DNA of 64,000 nt from Fodinibacter sp963833495 (GTDB lineage Bacteria; Actinomycetota; Actinomycetes; Actinomycetales; Dermatophilaceae). Positions 61,535 through 64,000 of the stretch are shown piece after piece. The notes under the pieces are model-generated. The model saw only the letters and a list, made by a program, of their open reading frames with translations, made no database searches and had not been told where the DNA came from. The stretch lies in NCBI GenBank assembly GCA_963833495.1, contig CAWHYJ010000013.1, positions 1 to 64,000 on the forward strand, given 5' to 3'. The translations under genes and the position numbers were made by a program. The first letter of the stretch is position 1. Each line of letters starts with the position of its first letter.

Positions 61535-62571
61535 CGGCGGGGGCCCCTCGGCTGCTTCTCGTCCCAGCGGCCGTAGGCGTCGACGATGGCGCCGACGAGG
61601 CGGTGCCGCACGACGTCGACGGCGGTGAGCTCGGCGAAGTGCACGTCGTCGAGGTCGGTGAGGATCTCCTTCACCACGCGCAGCCCGCTGGTCACACCCC
61701 CCGGGAGGTCGACCTGGGTGACGTCGCCGGTGACGACCATCTTCGAGCCGAAACCGAGCCGGGTGAGGAACATCTTCATCTGCTCGGGCGAGGTGTTCTG
61801 GGCCTCGTCGAGGATGATGAACGCGCCGTTCAGCGAGCGGCCACGCATGAAGGCCAGCGGGGCGACCTCGATGGTGCCGGCCGCCAGCAGCCGCGGGATC
61901 GACTCGGGGTCGACCATGTCGTGCAGCGCGTCGTAGAGCGGGCGCAGGTAGGGGTCGATCTTGTCGTTGAGGGTGCCGGGCAGGAAGCCGAGCCGCTCGC
62001 CCGCCTCGACGGCCGGCCGGGTGAGGATGATGCGGTTGACCTGCTTGGCCTGCAGCGCCGCCACGGCCTTGGCCATGGCGAGGTAGGTCTTGCCGGTGCC
62101 GGCCGGCCCGATGCCGAACACGATGGTGTTCTCGTCGATGGCGTCGACGTAGCGCTTCTGGCCCAGCGTCTTGGGCCGGATGGTGCGCCCGCGGTTGCTG
62201 ACGATGTTCATGGTCAGCACGTCGGCGGGTCGCTCGACGGTCTGGGCGCGCAGCATCTGGATCGAGCGCTCGACGGCGTCGCGGTTGAGCGGCTGGCCAC
62301 CCTCGAGCACGTCGAGCAGCTCGTCGATCAGCCGCTCGACGAGCGCGACCTCGGCGCTGGGGCCGGACACGGTGAACTCGTTGCCACGCACGTGGATGCC
62401 GACCTTGGGGAACTGGCGCTCCATGGTGCGCAGCAGCTCGTCGCGCGGGCCGAGGAGCGTGACCATGTCGACGTCGTCGGGGACGACCACGGTGTGCTGG
62501 CGGACGTGGGGGTGGGTCTGGCCGGCGGCCGGGTCGTCGGCCGCGGGCGGGGCGGTATGGGCGTCAGTCAT
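61531..62571 (-). CDS. phoH: PhoH-family P-loop protein
   Basis: A 346-residue ATPase. An N-terminal KH-like region (about 25-95) precedes the PhoH domain with Walker A GPAGTGKT (residues 155-162), VNRIILTRPAVEAGERLGFLPG, and Walker B AFIILDEAQNTSPEQMK. Activity is probably an RNA helicase or nuclease partner. TAGACT lies 9 nt above the ATG. It heads the operon phoH-ybeY-CBS-era. Confidence 0.94.
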   Translation of the reverse strand: MTDAHTAPPAADDPAAGQTHPHVRQHTVVVPDDVDMVTLLGPRDELLRTMERQFPKVGIHVRGNEFTVSGPSAEVALVERLIDELLDVLEGGQPLNRDAVERSIQMLRAQTVERPADVLTMNIVSNRGRTIRPKTLGQKRYVDAIDENTIVFGIGPAGTGKTYLAMAKAVAALQAKQVNRIILTRPAVEAGERLGFLPGTLNDKIDPYLRPLYDALHDMVDPESIPRLLAAGTIEVAPLAFMRGRSLNGAFIILDEAQNTSPEQMKMFLTRLGFGSKMVVTGDVTQVDLPGGVTSGLRVVKEILTDLDDVHFAELTAVDVVRHRLVGAIVDAYGRWDEKQPRGPRR

Positions 62572-62625
62572 CGTGGGAAGAGTCTACGAGGCCCCACCGA
62601 CCTCGAGCACACGAGAATGCCGACC

Positions 62626-62979
62626 TCACCCGGGAGGCCAGCTCAGGGTGCGGCCGCCGATGACGTGCAGGTGGGCGTGGAAGACGCTCTGCTGGGCCGC
62701 CTCGCCGGTGTTGGCGACCAGCCGGTAGCCCGGCAGGCCGTCGGCGGAGGCCACCTGCGCGGCGAGCGTCACGGCATCCGCGAGCTCGTCGGCGGATGCC
62801 GTGGCGAGGCCGGCGAGGTCGGGCACGTGCCGGCGCGGCACGACGAGGACGTGGCTGGGCGCGGCGGGCTCGATGTCGCGAAAGGCCAGCGAGTGCTCGC
62901 TCTCCGCCACCACCTGCGCCGGGATGTCTCCGGAGACGATGCGGCAGAAGAGGCAGTCCTGGCTGGGGCTCGGGCTCAT
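62626..62979 (-). CDS. HIT-family nucleotide hydrolase
   Basis: A 117-residue histidine-triad protein (HINT type) hydrolysing nucleoside phosphoramidates such as AMP-lysine. The triad is H101-A-H103-L-H105 and CLFCRIVSGDIPA is the N-terminal zinc/Cys region. The ATG at 62979 is chosen because TAGATT lies 7 nt above it; an ATG six codons earlier would place that -10 box inside the coding region. Confidence 0.93.
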   Translation of the reverse strand: MSPSPSQDCLFCRIVSGDIPAQVVAESEHSLAFRDIEPAAPSHVLVVPRRHVPDLAGLATASADELADAVTLAAQVASADGLPGYRLVANTGEAAQQSVFHAHLHVIGGRTLSWPPG

Positions 62980-62986
62980 ACCCCCG

Positions 62987-62992
62987 AATCTA
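62987..62992 (-). promoter_or_regulatory. -10 box TAGATT for the HIT gene
   Basis: TAGATT on the minus strand ends 7 nt before the ATG at 62979, deciding between two in-frame starts. Confidence 0.55.
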
Positions 62993-63023
62993 GCCATACC
63001 GATGGTCGCCGTCTGTCACGATT

Positions 63024-63063
63024 CCCCGATGACGACCGCGATCCCCCGATGACGACCGAGCAC
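63024..63063 (+). repeat. 20-bp tandem duplication covering a start codon
   Basis: CCCCGATGACGACCG occurs at 63024 and again 20 bp on at 63044, with the following bases differing slightly (CG versus AG). Each copy contains an ATG; only the second is in frame with the DinB gene. Confidence 0.8.
63029..63052 (+). other. 7-codon upstream ORF overlapping the DinB start
   Basis: MTTAIPR then TGA, with the stop overlapping the next start as ATGA. CACGAT (63017-63022) sits 6 nt above its ATG, so transcription should begin at this mini-ORF and the downstream gene would be reached by re-initiation. Confidence 0.45.
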
Positions 63064-63849
63064 CTCGACACCGACGCCTTCCGGGGCGCCACCTTCCGGC
63101 GCGTCGACCTGTCCGGTGCCTCGTTGCGCGAGGTCGACCTGTCCGGTGCCACCATCCGCGACTCCGACGTCACCGGCCTGCGCATCGTGGCGTCCGTGGT
63201 CGACGACGTGCACCTGTCGGGGCACGAGGGCGTGGGCCGGGTGTGGGTCGACGACGTCGAGGTCACCGCGTACGTGCGGGCCGAGCTCGACAGCCGCTAT
63301 CCCGAGCGGGTGCTGGTGCGCGAGATGCGCACGATCGACGAGGTGCGCCGGGCCTGGGCGCAGGTCGACGCGCTGTGGAACGACGCGGTCACGCACGCGG
63401 CGACCCTGCCGGAGGAGCTGCTGCACGAGCGGGTCGACGGCGAGTGGTCGTTCCTCGAGACCCTGCGCCACCTGGTCTTCGCCGACGACATCTGGGTGGG
63501 GCGGATGCTGAGCGACGAGCCGCGGAGCTTCCACCCCCTCGGCGTGCCCCCCACCGACAGCACGGATGCCGGTGCCGCGGAGATGGGCCTGACCCTCACC
63601 GCTCGCGCGCCGTTCGTCGAGGTCGCGGCCCTGCAGCAGGACCGCCGGCGGCGGTTCACCACCGTGCTCGAGGGCGTCGCCGACGCCGACCTGTTCGAGG
63701 TGCGCACCGCCGTGCTCGCCCCGGACTGGGGAGAGGAGTCGTTCACCGTGCTGGAGTGCCTCAGCGTCGTGGTGCGCGAGCACGTCGAGCACCTGCGCTT
63801 CGCGGAGCGCGACCTGACCACGCTCGAGGGTCGGTCAGCGCCAGCGTGA
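63049..63849 (+). CDS. Pentapeptide-repeat / DinB-fold protein
   Basis: A 266-residue protein. Residues about 8-50 hold a few A(D/N)LxX-like pentapeptide units (FRGATFRRVDLSGASLREVDLSGATIRD). The rest is a DinB four-helix bundle (WSFLETLRHLVFADDIWVGRML; FTVLECLSVVVREHVEHLRFAERDL) with likely metal histidines. Such proteins are thiol-dependent transferases or of unknown function. The ATG overlaps a mini-ORF stop. The 3' end overlaps rsmE by 15 bp. Confidence 0.85.
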   Translation: MTTEHLDTDAFRGATFRRVDLSGASLREVDLSGATIRDSDVTGLRIVASVVDDVHLSGHEGVGRVWVDDVEVTAYVRAELDSRYPERVLVREMRTIDEVRRAWAQVDALWNDAVTHAATLPEELLHERVDGEWSFLETLRHLVFADDIWVGRMLSDEPRSFHPLGVPPTDSTDAGAAEMGLTLTARAPFVEVAALQQDRRRRFTTVLEGVADADLFEVRTAVLAPDWGEESFTVLECLSVVVREHVEHLRFAERDLTTLEGRSAPA

Positions 63850-64000
63850 CATCGCGCTGAGCACCGCCAGCGCGGCAGGCCCGGCGCTCGACGAGCGCAG
63901 CACGGTGCTGCCGAGGCGCACGACCATCGCCCCGGCCTCCTCGAGGGCGGCGAGCTCGTCGGGCGAGATGCCACCCTCGGGCCCGACGACGACCAGCACG
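63835..64000 (-). CDS. rsmE: C-terminal part of 16S rRNA m3U1498 methyltransferase
   Basis: The last 55 codons of an RsmE SPOUT methyltransferase: VLVVVGPEGGISPDELAAL is the SAM-binding knot entry and MVVRLGSTVLRSSSAGPAALAVLSA the knot itself, followed by SRWR and stop. The N-terminal part lies beyond the window. The enzyme methylates U1498 of 16S rRNA. Confidence 0.9.
   Translation of the reverse strand, partial: VLVVVGPEGGISPDELAALEEAGAMVVRLGSTVLRSSSAGPAALAVLSAMSRWR

Noticed and set aside
1..64000. CRISPR arrays, rRNA genes, complete insertion sequences, prophage
   Set aside because: No regularly spaced repeats, rRNA motifs, transposase genes or phage structural genes were seen; only one integrase fragment.

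Overview
The window is chromosomal DNA of a very G+C-rich actinobacterium. The evidence is strong G/C third-position bias, many GTG starts, gene pairs coupled by ATGA or GTGA overlaps, and many start codons lying 6-7 nt below a TAnnnT-type -10 box (leaderless mRNAs). Family content agrees: wax-ester synthase/DGAT, a mycothiol-type maleylpyruvate isomerase fold, a DUF222-HNH protein, a SigE-like sigma factor and a GluABCD-type glutamate transporter. The gene order rsmE-HIT-phoH-ybeY-CBS protein-era ... leuA ... recO-uppS ... znu/zur ... glyS ... dus ... dgt-dnaG-tRNA-Asn is the usual actinobacterial housekeeping neighbourhood. It suggests Micrococcales, possibly Intrasporangiaceae; that placement is inference.

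Layout. 0-6.8 kb: a truncated membrane protein, a Tat-exported multicopper oxidase coupled to a polytopic membrane protein, a CDF metal transporter, and a WS/DGAT-SRPBCC lipid pair. 6.9-12.1 kb: an FAD oxidoreductase and a cupin (divergent), then a complete glutamate-type ABC transporter. 12.1-14.2 kb: a small accessory patch with an integrase remnant, a membrane-anchored Schlafen/AlbA_2-type protein and a frameshifted DUF1269-like remnant. 14.3-18.9 kb: a peptide-catabolism cluster (M20 dipeptidase, single-pass accessory protein, APC permease, M24 aminopeptidase). 19.2-25.7 kb: tRNA-Asn, dnaG, dgt and dus. 25.7-32.2 kb: metallo-hydrolase, alpha/beta hydrolase, sulfurtransferase, sigma factor with partner, and a large helical-repeat protein. 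32.3-37.9 kb: a frameshifted glycyl-tRNA synthetase, MarR and phosphotransferase remnants, and a zinc-uptake operon ending in its own Fur-family regulator, with two zinc-type operator boxes at its start. 37.9-42.5 kb: uppS, recO and alkylation repair (alkA, alkB). 42.6-46 kb: a secreted 5'-nucleotidase followed by a wrecked subtilase gene and an unidentified remnant. 46-54.7 kb: leuA with a leucine-rich leader peptide, an acdS-ddaH-GNAT operon, ACBP with an acyl-CoA dehydrogenase, and asd. 54.8-58.8 kb: a frameshifted DUF222-HNH protein, an ankyrin lipoprotein and a LuxR-type protein. 58.8-64 kb: era-CBS-ybeY-phoH, HIT, a DinB protein and the end of rsmE.

The most unusual signals cut across genes. 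The heptamer GGATGCC/GGCATCC (usually inside CGGCATCC/GGATGCCG) occurs roughly 60 times by eye. It is held in coding DNA by otherwise avoided GAT and GCA codons, and it forms inverted pairs in two intergenic regions. About 20 genes show the leaderless -10 geometry, which settles several start codons. Local decay is heavy: at least seven gene remnants sit between intact housekeeping genes, and the essential glyS reads in two frames.
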